15,083 nucleotides of DNA from Prevotella sp. (GCA_017442765.1 JAFRZC010000157.1:1-15083), one strand, 5' to 3'. Positions 6,902-14,112 are shown, counted from the first letter of the stretch. Program-made: numbers and translations. The notes: a model not told the origin generated them from the sequence alone.

Positions 6902-9900
6902 TTTGCGTAGTCGGTTTTATGCTGTCAGCGGGCTGTGGCCTCGGGGCAGGCATGACGGGGGTATCAGTCTTGAAACGGAAGATGTCGCGGAAGTGCTGCA
7001 GTTTGCGCTTCCATAGGAAACCTGCGCCAAACTTGCCCACGTCGCCTTCGAGCCAGTCGTAGCTGTCGCGGTCGTAGAAGAGTTTAAGATATTTGTTCGA
7101 TGTCTGACTCATCCGATACTCGAATGTCACATTGTCGAAGAAGGTATTGTTCTGGTTTTCTATCTCTGCCCCGCTCGATACCTTTCCACCGATGACTACG
7201 CGCAGACGGTTGTTCCAGAAGCGCTTGGCAAACTTGAAACTGTAATCGGTGTGGAGCGCACCTGAGGCTGTGGTGGTGTTGTCCATGCCGAAGCTGAGGT
7301 CGAGCGTGCGGAGAGCACCGGCTGAGATGGCGTTGATCTGACTGTTGAGGAACGCGCTGAGCGCGCTGTTCATTGAGAAGTTAGAGGTGTTCCCGTCGGC
7401 AAGATACATGCCGGTGGTGAGCATGGTTACGGCCAATTTTCCTCGCTCTTCTTCCGACATGGTCTGCAACTGGTTGTGGATGGTCATGTCCTCAGGCGCG
7501 TCGATGATGAACTGCAGACCCATGTCGCGCAGTGTCTTGGTGATAACCACGCCACAGTCGAACGTCACAATGCGTCCTGAGCTACCGTCTGTCGATACAG
7601 ATGTCTTGTTTTCTTCCGTCGCCGTGATGTTGAGCGTGGGGTTCGCCGGATCACCATGGAACTCTATATAGCTGCCGTCTTTTATCGTAAAGGTCTTGAG
7701 AGGAATGACAGGCAGCGAGTATTTCATCTCGCCATTGCTGAGCGTATAACGGCCCGTGAGCCGGATATCTTCCACCGTGTTGTATTTCATTCTAAGGTCT
7801 CCGCCACCCACGAGGTCAACGTAGTTGGAGTGGTCGGCATTGAGGGCACAGACGATGTGCGCCTGCTCATCGATGCTGATAGAGATATCCATGTCGAGGC
7901 CAGTAATTGGCGGGCGCATGACAACTTCCTCCGTAGAATCGTTGAAATTGGTGAAGCGCACAAGTTCGTCAAGGCGGTTATCGGTGGAGAGCGGCGAGTC
8001 GCGTAGCACATAGGTCATGTCGGTGGAGCCGAGCACGTCGAGTTTTCCGCGCATCTGCAATGCCTCCACCGGTCCCTTCATCATACCGAAGAAGTTGACG
8101 AATGCCTTGCCATATGCCTCTGAGCGCGGATTCTCCTTGGCGTTGATAAGCTGGAAGTTTTCCGCCCGCATCTTCAAATCGAGATACATCTTGCTGAGGT
8201 CGGAGAAATCGAGGTAGCCCGACATCGTCAACGGACTGTCGTTGTAGGCATACATCTGGAAATTCTCAAAGAGCAGGTGACTCCCCTGAATGCGCACGGG
8301 ATCGTTATCGAAACGCATCTCTATGCCGTAAGGCACGCTGACGAGATAGGCTGAGTCGAGATATACCTCACCATCGACCTGTGGCTTCGAGAGTGAGCCC
8401 ACCACGTCGAGTGTTCCTTCACCGTAGCCCTTCAGTCCGATAATCTGGTCGGGAATGAATCCATTGAGCATCTGCAGCGGTATGCGGTTGAGCCCGATCT
8501 CTGCGTCGAGCCAACCGTCGCCCTCCGACTTGTAGATTCCACGAACGGTGGCCACCTCATTGCCGTCGCTCAGAAGGATGCCGTCAACGTAGTGCCCGCC
8601 GTCGCTCTGCGGCACATAGACCAGTTCCGCACCCACATTGCCCATGGGGTTATGCTCATATACAAGGCGGTCGATGGTCATATTGGCCGATACGGAGAGG
8701 TCGTTGGGAGTCTGTATGAGGTGGTAGTCGCCATTGAGCACACCCGAGATGTCTGGGGTATAGGGCAATACCGAGAGTACCTTCTCAAGGTCGAACCGAT
8801 GGAGTGAGAAGGTGATATCCTGCAAGGCCTCGGTATTGTCGTCATCGGTATAGATTTGTACACCCATGCCGTCGTCGCTGCGCAGCTTCACATCAGCGGA
8901 GACGCGCCGGTCGTCGGAGAAGAAAACATAGTTGTCCTCATTGATATTGAATTTCTTATACCCCAACACCGGATCCATGCCGTAGGACTGTAGCCGTATG
9001 CCGTTCTCCTCCATCTGCGCAGCCAGTCCGAGTCCGATGCCGAGGCGGTCGTGCTCGTCGTAGAGCCGTGCCCGAAGCTGGGTGCCGCGTTCCTGCAGCG
9101 CACCGTCGAAGAGGGCGTTGAACACATAGTTGGGATTATCTTTATTGTTGCGTATCTGCGCCTCATACCTCATGTTCTCGGCATCGGAACGTATGGCAAA
9201 GTTGATGGTGTCGAGCAGCAGGCTGTCCACCGTGAGGCTGCCCACATGGACGGCGCCGTTGAGTCCGTCCGTAGCCGAGGAGGTCATGTCGCAGCTCACG
9301 GCACTCATGTCATAGCCCAGTCGGCTGACCATCTTCATGAGGAAATTCTCGCGACCCGCCGTCAGATGTATCCGTGCCATAGGCAGGTGCTGGCGCAACA
9401 GGCTTTGGTCGATATATTTCTCCCTAATCTGTTTCTGCAACTCTGCGGTCAATTTATCAGTTTGCTTCATCAGCCTGCGGTAGCCACCCGAGGCATCCAT
9501 GTCTAAGTGGAAGTCGCCGCAATCGACGACAGCATGTGTGGTATCGCGACAGGTAAGCAGGTCGATGTTGATATCCTCGGGGCGGAACTGCTCGCCTCGG
9601 TTATAGACAGTGAGGTCGCTCAGATAGCCATGCACGTCGTAGTAGTCTTGCCAGTCTGTGCAGATGTCGATATGCCCGCATCCGCCTATGGTAAACGGCT
9701 CCGAGGTTATCTTCAGTCCGTAAAGGTCTATCTTTCTGAAATCGCCGGCAAAGGTAATGCACGTCCCGTTCTTCGTCTGTGTCAGACCGCCTATTCTGAA
9801 TTGTCCGGCCAACAGGGGGTTGTTGCTGTTGATGACAGTAGAGAGCCGGCCGTTGACAAGAGAGGCATCCGCATTCATGCCGGCGAGGTTGTAGCCACCG

Positions 9901-11525
9901 TAGCTGAACTGATCTACCCTGACCTTGGCCTGCAGTCGGGTACGGGGCGAGAGGAAGTCGGTACCTTGTCCTGTAAGATCTACGCTACCGCTGAAGGGTG
10001 AAAGCCCCTGATTGGGTACAAAGTGATTCAGGTTGAGATTACGCGCCTGCAGCTTTGCCTTATAGGCCATGCGGCTGGCATCGAAGGCTGCCGTGCCGCT
10101 GACGCGCCCCTTGCCTTCGGTCATGTCGAAGTTGGCGGCATACTGATTGCCGTTGACCTTGAAGTTTCCTTTCAGACCGATATTCTTCGGAATGTTCACG
10201 CTGCGGCGTGTGTCGGCAGGCAGCAGCTCCTTCACCATGGAGAGGTCATGAGCCTGTGCATTGAGGTCGATGTCTGCCCGCAGGCGTTTCGGGTCATCAA
10301 GGTTCTCAATCCATCCGCTGGCTTTTGCCCTCAGGGCTGTCGGCAGGTCGATATTCAGGCCGGAGAAGCTCGCGCGCTTCATGTTTCCGCGCACCACCCC
10401 GTCGATCTTCAGCGGATAGTTGGGCCAGCGACGGCGGAATCCGGCTGGCATGTCGCCCATGAAGCGCATGAGGTCTTGTTTGCCGACGGAGCCGTGCAGG
10501 GTAGCCTTAATGTGTCCGGGGTGATAGTCGTCGAAGGCATTGAGCGCCATGTCAATTTCGGTATTGATATCCGACTCGGGTGTCTTCAGGTGCATGTCTT
10601 CCACCTTTAGGCGACCATCGTCTATCTTCACCCGTCCGGACAGATCGTCAACCTGCAGCCCGCTCTTCTCCTTCAGCGACGCATGGCTGATGCTCGCCTC
10701 CACTTTCATGTCTCCCCCACCCTCAGGCGGAGACGAGTAACTGATGTTCTCGGCCGCGAGACTGAGGTCTTTGATGTCCAAGTGGCTGGTGTCGAGACCC
10801 TTGACGGGTTTCTTCGATTTGTCGTCGTACGCTATCCGCCCGTCACTGACGTTGAGTTTTCCCACTTTATAGTTACCGCCAGCCAGATCGAGACGTGAGT
10901 TCTCTATCTTTGCATCGCCCAACTGAGCCTCCACCTGCAACGTATCGCCAGGCATGTGAACAGTCACGTCGGCATTCTTCAGCGCAAGGTCGCCCACGCC
11001 GATTTTCCAAGTGTTCTTGCTCTCAGTCGTATCGGGCGGCACGCTGTCGGCCAGTGCCACGTCAATGCGGGCATCCTCTATCTTCGCACGATTGACCAGC
11101 AGCGTGTCGTTTCGCAGGTCAATGCCGTGACTCTCGAGCACCAGACTGCCTACCGTGCCCTTCACGCGGGCAGCATCGACGAAGCCGTTGGTGTTGAGCT
11201 TCACACGCGAGAGGGCCAGCCGGTCTATCTCCACCTTCTTTCTCAACAGCGGAAGAAACTGCACATCGACCTTGGCCTCGCCCACGTCGGCGATGGTGTC
11301 GCCCTCGTGAACAACGCGCACATCGTCGAGCGAGAGGTCGAGCGGAAAGTCTAAGCGTACGCGCCCCACCGTGATGTCCATGCCTGTCTTCTCCGACGCA
11401 TAGCGCGCAGCCGTTTTCACCGCCCAGTTCTGCACGGGCGGCAGGTACAGCAGTGCGCCGAGCACGGCCATAAAAGCTATCGGAGCACCCAACGCTATGG
11501 CACCCCACTTCAGCAGTTTCTTCAT
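6882..11525 (-). CDS. tamB: TamB, translocation and assembly module inner-membrane-anchored protein (DUF490)
   Basis: From the ATG at 11525 the protein has 1547 residues. It opens with MKKLLKWGAIALG and an N-terminal membrane helix, followed by a very long series of beta-rich repeats with AsmA-like features (DITVGRVRLDFPLDLSLDDV near the start). The end is a DUF490 domain, with GRYTLSNGEMKYSLPVIPLK, a following FTIKDGSYIEFHG, and NPTLNITA as typical pieces. TamB spans the periplasm and is thought to carry hydrophobic cargo, outer-membrane proteins or phospholipids, to the outer membrane with its TamA/TamL partner. The frame is open 18 codons further upstream, to an ATG at 11579, but a promoter at 11534-11565 lies downstream of that ATG, so 11525 is preferred. 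Its leader would be very short. Its 3' end overlaps tamL by 20 bases. Confidence 0.92.
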   Translation of the reverse strand: MKKLLKWGAIALGAPIAFMAVLGALLYLPPVQNWAVKTAARYASEKTGMDITVGRVRLDFPLDLSLDDVRVVHEGDTIADVGEAKVDVQFLPLLRKKVEIDRLALSRVKLNTNGFVDAARVKGTVGSLVLESHGIDLRNDTLLVNRAKIEDARIDVALADSVPPDTTESKNTWKIGVGDLALKNADVTVHMPGDTLQVEAQLGDAKIENSRLDLAGGNYKVGKLNVSDGRIAYDDKSKKPVKGLDTSHLDIKDLSLAAENISYSSPPEGGGDMKVEASISHASLKEKSGLQVDDLSGRVKIDDGRLKVEDMHLKTPESDINTEIDMALNAFDDYHPGHIKATLHGSVGKQDLMRFMGDMPAGFRRRWPNYPLKIDGVVRGNMKRASFSGLNIDLPTALRAKASGWIENLDDPKRLRADIDLNAQAHDLSMVKELLPADTRRSVNIPKNIGLKGNFKVNGNQYAANFDMTEGKGRVSGTAAFDASRMAYKAKLQARNLNLNHFVPNQGLSPFSGSVDLTGQGTDFLSPRTRLQAKVRVDQFSYGGYNLAGMNADASLVNGRLSTVINSNNPLLAGQFRIGGLTQTKNGTCITFAGDFRKIDLYGLKITSEPFTIGGCGHIDICTDWQDYYDVHGYLSDLTVYNRGEQFRPEDINIDLLTCRDTTHAVVDCGDFHLDMDASGGYRRLMKQTDKLTAELQKQIREKYIDQSLLRQHLPMARIHLTAGRENFLMKMVSRLGYDMSAVSCDMTSSATDGLNGAVHVGSLTVDSLLLDTINFAIRSDAENMRYEAQIRNNKDNPNYVFNALFDGALQERGTQLRARLYDEHDRLGIGLGLAAQMEENGIRLQSYGMDPVLGYKKFNINEDNYVFFSDDRRVSADVKLRSDDGMGVQIYTDDDNTEALQDITFSLHRFDLEKVLSVLPYTPDISGVLNGDYHLIQTPNDLSVSANMTIDRLVYEHNPMGNVGAELVYVPQSDGGHYVDGILLSDGNEVATVRGIYKSEGDGWLDAEIGLNRIPLQMLNGFIPDQIIGLKGYGEGTLDVVGSLSKPQVDGEVYLDSAYLVSVPYGIEMRFDNDPVRIQGSHLLFENFQMYAYNDSPLTMSGYLDFSDLSKMYLDLKMRAENFQLINAKENPRSEAYGKAFVNFFGMMKGPVEALQMRGKLDVLGSTDMTYVLRDSPLSTDNRLDELVRFTNFNDSTEEVVMRPPITGLDMDISISIDEQAHIVCALNADHSNYVDLVGGGDLRMKYNTVEDIRLTGRYTLSNGEMKYSLPVIPLKTFTIKDGSYIEFHGDPANPTLNITATEENKTSVSTDGSSGRIVTFDCGVVITKTLRDMGLQFIIDAPEDMTIHNQLQTMSEEERGKLAVTMLTTGMYLADGNTSNFSMNSALSAFLNSQINAISAGALRTLDLSFGMDNTTTASGALHTDYSFKFAKRFWNNRLRVVIGGKVSSGAEIENQNNTFFDNVTFEYRMSQTSNKYLKLFYDRDSYDWLEGDVGKFGAGFLWKRKLQHFRDIFRFKTDTPVMPAPRPQPADSIKPTTQNEETEK

Positions 11526-11533
11526 TCTGCCTG

Positions 11534-11565
11534 CGAAATTACGGTTTTTTCCCGAAAAAAACAAA
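11534..11565 (-). promoter_or_regulatory. Promoter of the tamB-tamL unit
   Basis: A -33 TTTG (11562-11565) is spaced 20 bases from TAATTTCG (11534-11541), one mismatch from TAnnTTTG. The predicted start of transcription falls only a few bases before the ATG at 11525, so the mRNA would be almost leaderless. Confidence 0.7.
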
Positions 11566-11618
11566 CTTTCAGACCGCAAATTCCACCCCTCACATCATCA
11601 GACACTTACGAACGGCAC

Positions 11619-11680
11619 AAAATTCCCTAGGGAATTTTTGCTGAAAGACCGTCTTTTGGAAGAAATTCCCTAGGGAATTT
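11619..11680. repeat. Twin perfect palindromes AAATTCCCTAGGGAATTT
   Basis: A perfect 20-bp palindrome AAAATTCCCTAGGGAATTTT lies at 11619-11638, and an 18-bp one with the identical core at 11663-11680, with centres 43 bases apart. Between them is TGAAAGACCGTCTTT (11642-11656), which is itself a small inverted repeat (AAAGAC, C, GTCTTT). The pair sits about 55-115 bases upstream of the tamB -33 box and downstream of the pseudouridine-synthase terminator. It could be an operator pair for the tam unit or members of a dispersed palindromic repeat. Confidence 0.85.
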
Positions 11681-11708
11681 TTCTCGAATCACCATCCGGT
11701 ATGACAAC

Positions 11709-11734
11709 AAAAAACGAGGGCATTAACCCTCGTT
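11709..11734 (-). terminator. Rho-independent terminator overlapping the end of the pseudouridine synthase gene
   Basis: On the minus strand AACGAGGG (11727-11734) pairs with CCCTCGTT (11713-11720) around a 6-base loop, and T residues follow. The last sense codons form the left arm and the TAA stop (11723-11725) lies in the loop. It would end the tetR-fabG-synthase transcript before the tamB promoter. Confidence 0.85.
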
Positions 11735-12394
11735 CATTGCTTTCCACAAGTTATCGTCAGGCAATGGAGCCTCCACCGATATGGTTTCCTTTGAGACGGG
11801 ATGCACAAACTCCATCTTACGAGCCAACAACGAGATGCTGTCGTCGGGATTGCTACGCTGTGCACCATACTTCAAATCGCCCTTTATCGGACAGCCCACA
11901 GCCGCGAGCTGACAGCGAATCTGATGATGCCGGCCGGTCAGCAGCTCTATCTCCAGCAGATTGTAGTTATCGGTCTTCCTTATCAGCCGATACTTCAGGG
12001 CGGCTTTCTTTGCCCCGCGCTTCTCTTTCACGTAAGCATAGCTTTTATTCTGCTTCTCGTTGCGGACAAGCCAATGCTCCAGACGGCCCTCGATCTGCGG
12101 CGGCGCATTTTTCGTCATTGCCCAATAGGTCTTGTGCACCTCGCCACCCGCAAACATCCGGTTCAGCCGCTCCAATGCCTTCGAGGTTTTTGCGAAGACC
12201 ACTAATCCGCTCACTGGACGGTCCAGCCGGTGAGCCACACCGAGAAACACGTTGCCGGGCTTCTGGTATCTCTCTTTCAGATACACCTTCACAACGTCGG
12301 AGAGCGGAGTGTCGCCGGTCTTGTCGCCCTGCACGATCTCTCCGCTCCGCTTATTCACAATAATAATGTGATTATCCTCGTAGATAACCTCCAT
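11723..12394 (-). CDS. RluA-family RNA pseudouridine synthase (no S4 domain)
   Basis: The 223-residue protein carries the family signature HRLDRPVSG (residues 55-63) with catalytic Asp58, and the later motif GRHHQIR (154-160) followed by GCPIKGDLKYGA (167-178). It isomerises uridine to pseudouridine in rRNA or tRNA. The N-terminal S4 RNA-binding domain of RluC/RluD is absent, so it resembles the short RluA/TruC-like members; the target position cannot be deduced. It follows fabG after a 34-base gap containing the repeated word ATGCATAATTCATAATGCAT and has no promoter of its own that I can see. It is therefore likely the last gene of the tetR-fabG operon, and a strong terminator overlaps its stop codon. 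Confidence 0.9.
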   Translation of the reverse strand: MEVIYEDNHIIIVNKRSGEIVQGDKTGDTPLSDVVKVYLKERYQKPGNVFLGVAHRLDRPVSGLVVFAKTSKALERLNRMFAGGEVHKTYWAMTKNAPPQIEGRLEHWLVRNEKQNKSYAYVKEKRGAKKAALKYRLIRKTDNYNLLEIELLTGRHHQIRCQLAAVGCPIKGDLKYGAQRSNPDDSISLLARKMEFVHPVSKETISVEAPLPDDNLWKAMNEG

Positions 12395-12428
12395 AATTAT
12401 ACATTATGCATTATGAATTATGCATTGC

Positions 12429-13166
12429 CTACATGTTCATGCCGCCATCGACCTGGATGACCTGACCGCTGACGTAGTCCGACATGTCGGAAGCAAGGAA
12501 AGTTGCCACGTTGGCAATGTCCTCGACCGTTCCGCCACGACGCAGGGGAATCTTGTTGGTCCACTCCTTGCGCACCTCATCGGGCAGAGCCTGTGTCATG
12601 GCAGTATCGATGAAGCCCGGGGCAATGGCATTAGCACGGATGCCACGCGGGCCCATCTCCTGGGCTATCGACTTGGCGAGGGCTATCAGACCAGCCTTCG
12701 AGGCGGCATAGTTGGCCTGACCGGCATTGCCGTGCACGCCTACCACCGAGGCCATGTTGATGATAGAGCCCTTGCGCTGACGCATCATCACGGGCACACA
12801 GGCATGGATGAAGTTGAATGCCGACTTCAAGTTAACGGCAATCACGGCATCCCACTGCTGCTCGGTCATACGGAGCATCAAGCCATCTTTTGTTATTCCG
12901 GCATTGTTCACCAGAATGTCGATGCTGCCAAACTCCTCCTTCACTTGTTTGACCACCTCTTCCGTCTCGGCAAAATCAGCCGCATTCGATGCATAGCTCT
13001 TGGCTTTCACACCCAGAGCGGCAATCTCAGCCTCGGTTTCCTCATTGACATTCAAGTCGGTAAAAGCGATGTTCGCGCCCTCGGCGGCAAACTTCAAGGC
13101 GATGGCCTTGCCGATTCCACGTGCCGCACCTGTGATAAGTGCGGTTTTTCCTTCCAATAATCTCAT
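12429..13166 (-). CDS. fabG: 3-oxoacyl-[acyl-carrier-protein] reductase (FabG, SDR family)
   Basis: This 245-residue short-chain dehydrogenase has the NADP(H)-binding TGAARGIG (residues 12-19), NNAG (87-90), and the full catalytic set Asn112 (VNLKSAF), Ser140 (INMAS), Tyr153 and Lys157 (ANYAASKAG). The C-terminus VSGQVIQVDGGMNM is the usual FabG ending. Length and motifs match the fatty-acid-elongation enzyme, which reduces beta-ketoacyl-ACP in the cytoplasm; other SDR activities cannot be fully excluded. It starts 13 bases after the stop of the TetR-family gene, so the two are co-transcribed from the promoter at 13837-13868. This supports a lipid-related role for the regulator. Confidence 0.9.
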   Translation of the reverse strand: MRLLEGKTALITGAARGIGKAIALKFAAEGANIAFTDLNVNEETEAEIAALGVKAKSYASNAADFAETEEVVKQVKEEFGSIDILVNNAGITKDGLMLRMTEQQWDAVIAVNLKSAFNFIHACVPVMMRQRKGSIINMASVVGVHGNAGQANYAASKAGLIALAKSIAQEMGPRGIRANAIAPGFIDTAMTQALPDEVRKEWTNKIPLRRGGTVEDIANVATFLASDMSDYVSGQVIQVDGGMNM

Positions 13167-13179
13167 TTTCTTTTATAAA

Positions 13180-13776
13180 TTAGTTTTTAATGACTTTTCT
13201 TCCCAAGGCGCCATAGACGAACTTGGCCACTTGGGGCTTGGTGTCTTCTATCGTCATGCCATGACCCAGACGGCCATAGATATAGGGCACCTCAAGTCCC
13301 TTCACACAATAGTGGGTAATGTCGGCCACGAGCTCCACGTTGTCGATGTCGAACTCGCCCTCGGCCGTTCCTTCCGTATATACCTTCCGGAAAATCTCCA
13401 GCTCGTCCTCGTCGAAATGCTTGCGCACCTTCTCCACCATCCAGATATTCCTAAAAAACTCGGCACGGAGGTTACCGTTCCTGACCACCGTCTCCTTGAT
13501 CATGCTCAGATGGGTATAGATAAGCTCAATAATCTTCTCCTGCGGACTGATGCGCTTGGCCGCCACCTCGTCGAGCTGGTCGGAAAGACGCTCCAGCTCC
13601 GACTCGATAACAGCATAGTAAATCTCCTCCTTACTCTTAAAATAGGTATAGAGCGTGCGCCGCCCCTTACCCGAGGCCACGGCAATGTCGTTCATCGTCG
13701 TGTTCTCCATGCCCTTCTTCGCAAAAAGCTGCCGGGCCACATCCACCAAAAGCTGCCTTGTTTTGGAAATAGACAT
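13180..13776 (-). CDS. TetR/AcrR-family transcriptional regulator
   Basis: The 198-residue protein has the TetR N-terminal helix-turn-helix: LVDVARQLFAKKGMENTTMN, then DIAVASGKGRRTLYTYFKSKEE at residues 30-51, with recognition-helix residues GRRTLYTYF. The rest (about 55-198) is a helical ligand-binding and dimer domain with no recognisable ligand signature. Its position directly before fabG suggests control of fatty-acid synthesis, perhaps sensing an acyl-CoA or acyl-ACP. The ATG at 13776 is preceded by a Shine-Dalgarno-like AAGGAAAGGAG at 13784-13794 with a 7-base spacer, which is unusually good for Bacteroidota and fixes the start. The promoter region contains four TTTGCACA half-sites in two inverted pairs, which are the natural candidates for self-binding. 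Confidence 0.88.
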   Translation of the reverse strand: MSISKTRQLLVDVARQLFAKKGMENTTMNDIAVASGKGRRTLYTYFKSKEEIYYAVIESELERLSDQLDEVAAKRISPQEKIIELIYTHLSMIKETVVRNGNLRAEFFRNIWMVEKVRKHFDEDELEIFRKVYTEGTAEGEFDIDNVELVADITHYCVKGLEVPYIYGRLGHGMTIEDTKPQVAKFVYGALGRKVIKN

Positions 13777-13783
13777 CGTTCAA

Positions 13784-13794
13784 CTCCTTTCCTT
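13784..13794 (-). promoter_or_regulatory. Strong ribosome binding site of the TetR-family gene
   Basis: AAGGAAAGGAG lies 7 bases before the ATG. The other genes in the window lack such a clear Shine-Dalgarno sequence, as is usual in Bacteroidota. Confidence 0.6.
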
Positions 13795-13812
13795 AAATAT
13801 ACTTCGTAGTCA

Positions 13813-13840
13813 TTTGCACACCCATGTATGCGTGTGCAAA
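13813..13840. promoter_or_regulatory. Inverted repeat over the tetR -7 box (candidate operator O2)
   Basis: TTTGCACAC (13813-13821) and GTGTGCAAA (13832-13840) form a perfect 9-bp inverted repeat with a 10-base spacer. The right arm runs into the tetR -7 box (13837-13844), so a bound protein would block the promoter. The core is the same word as in the larger inverted repeat at 13854-13909. Confidence 0.65.
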
Positions 13841-13868
13841 AATAAAACTTTAATTTGACTTGTGCAAA
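13837..13868 (-). promoter_or_regulatory. Promoter of the tetR-fabG-pseudouridine synthase operon
   Basis: A -33 TTTG (13865-13868) and a -7 TATTTTTG (13837-13844, TAnnTTTG) are separated by exactly 20 bases. Transcription would start near 13830, giving a leader of roughly 54 bases before the ATG. Confidence 0.8.
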
Positions 13869-13909
13869 TTTTTCAACATATTTTTGCCAATAAATTTGCA
13901 CAAGTCAAA
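13854..13909. promoter_or_regulatory. 18-bp inverted repeat carrying both divergent -33 boxes (candidate operator O1)
   Basis: TTTGACTTGTGCAAATTT (13854-13871) and AAATTTGCACAAGTCAAA (13892-13909) are perfect reverse complements with a 20-base spacer. The left arm contains the tetR -33 box (13865-13868) and the right arm the tRNA -33 box (13895-13898). A protein bound to the arms would affect both promoters. Confidence 0.7.
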
Positions 13910-13926
13910 AGAATGTTGTAATTTTG
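13895..13926 (+). promoter_or_regulatory. Promoter of the initiator tRNA gene
   Basis: A -33 TTTG (13895-13898), a 20-base spacer, and a -7 TAATTTTG (13919-13926) fit the Bacteroidota consensus. Transcription would begin near 13932, leaving a short 5' leader before the tRNA at 13948. Confidence 0.85.
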
Positions 13927-13947
13927 CAACCGCAAAAATAAAAACAT

Positions 13948-14020
13948 CGCGGAGTGGAGCAGTTGGTAGCTCGCCAGGCTCATAACCTGGAGGTCGCATG
14001 TTCGAGTCCTGCCTCCGCAA
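13948..14020 (+). tRNA. Initiator tRNA-fMet (CAT anticodon)
   Basis: The cloverleaf folds by hand. The acceptor has a C1 x A72 mismatch followed by six pairs, the D-stem is GAGC/GCTC with A11-U24, and the anticodon stem is CCAGG/CCTGG around CTCATAA. The variable loop is AGGTC and the T-loop TTCGAGT. The unpaired position 1-72 and the purine-pyrimidine pair 11-24 are known hallmarks of bacterial initiator tRNAs, so this is not elongator Met or the CAT-anticodon Ile tRNA. The 3' CCA is not encoded (A73 is followed by CTAC). Two oddities: pair 29-41 is A-U, so only two of the three conserved G-C pairs of the anticodon stem are present, and T-stem position 52-62 is a U x C mismatch. Confidence 0.95.
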
Positions 14021-14027
14021 CTACACC

Positions 14028-14065
14028 AAGCCGTAACAAACTGATTTATCAGGGAGTTACGGCTT
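14028..14065 (+). terminator. Stem-loop after the initiator tRNA, possible terminator or processing signal
   Basis: AAGCCGTAAC (14028-14037) pairs perfectly with GTTACGGCTT (14056-14065); the 18-base loop contains a smaller CTGA/TCAG hairpin. It starts 8 bases after the tRNA 3' end. A clear T-run does not follow, so intrinsic termination is uncertain. Confidence 0.5.
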
Positions 14066-14112
14066 ATCCCATAAAAGGGGGTCGGACATAAAAGTAAAAA
14101 CAAGAAAAGTGA
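14066..14112. other. Short spacer between the tRNA stem-loop and repeat copy B
   Basis: I see no gene, promoter or repeat of note in these 47 bases; the rest of the 14021-14343 gap is taken up by the stem-loop and the repeat elements listed separately. Confidence 0.5.

Noticed and set aside
11526..11579. Earlier tamB start at 11579
   Set aside because: A promoter with correct spacing lies between the two ATGs, and the membrane helix begins directly after the 11525 start.
12395..12428. Tandem-like ATGCATAATTCATAATGCAT between fabG and the pseudouridine synthase gene as a functional array
   Set aside because: It is a short A/T-rich intercistronic filler with only two imperfect units; nothing supports a regulatory or CRISPR-like role.
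12420..13809. Long plus-strand frames (246 and 269 codons) opposite fabG and the TetR-family gene
   Set aside because: FabG has every catalytic residue and the TetR protein a clear helix-turn-helix, so the minus-strand reading is the real one. The opposite frames look like chance translations.
13948..14065. Integration (att) site of a mobile element at the tRNA 3' end
   Set aside because: tRNA genes are frequent integration targets, and a perfect stem-loop follows, but no integrase gene and no repeated copy of the tRNA 3' end are present in the window.
13873..14103. Minus-strand open frame of 76 codons containing CSCGGRTRTCDLQVMSL
   Set aside because: Its centre is the antisense of the initiator tRNA. 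Peptides with GGRTRTCDLQ arise repeatedly in databases from mis-called frames over tRNA genes.
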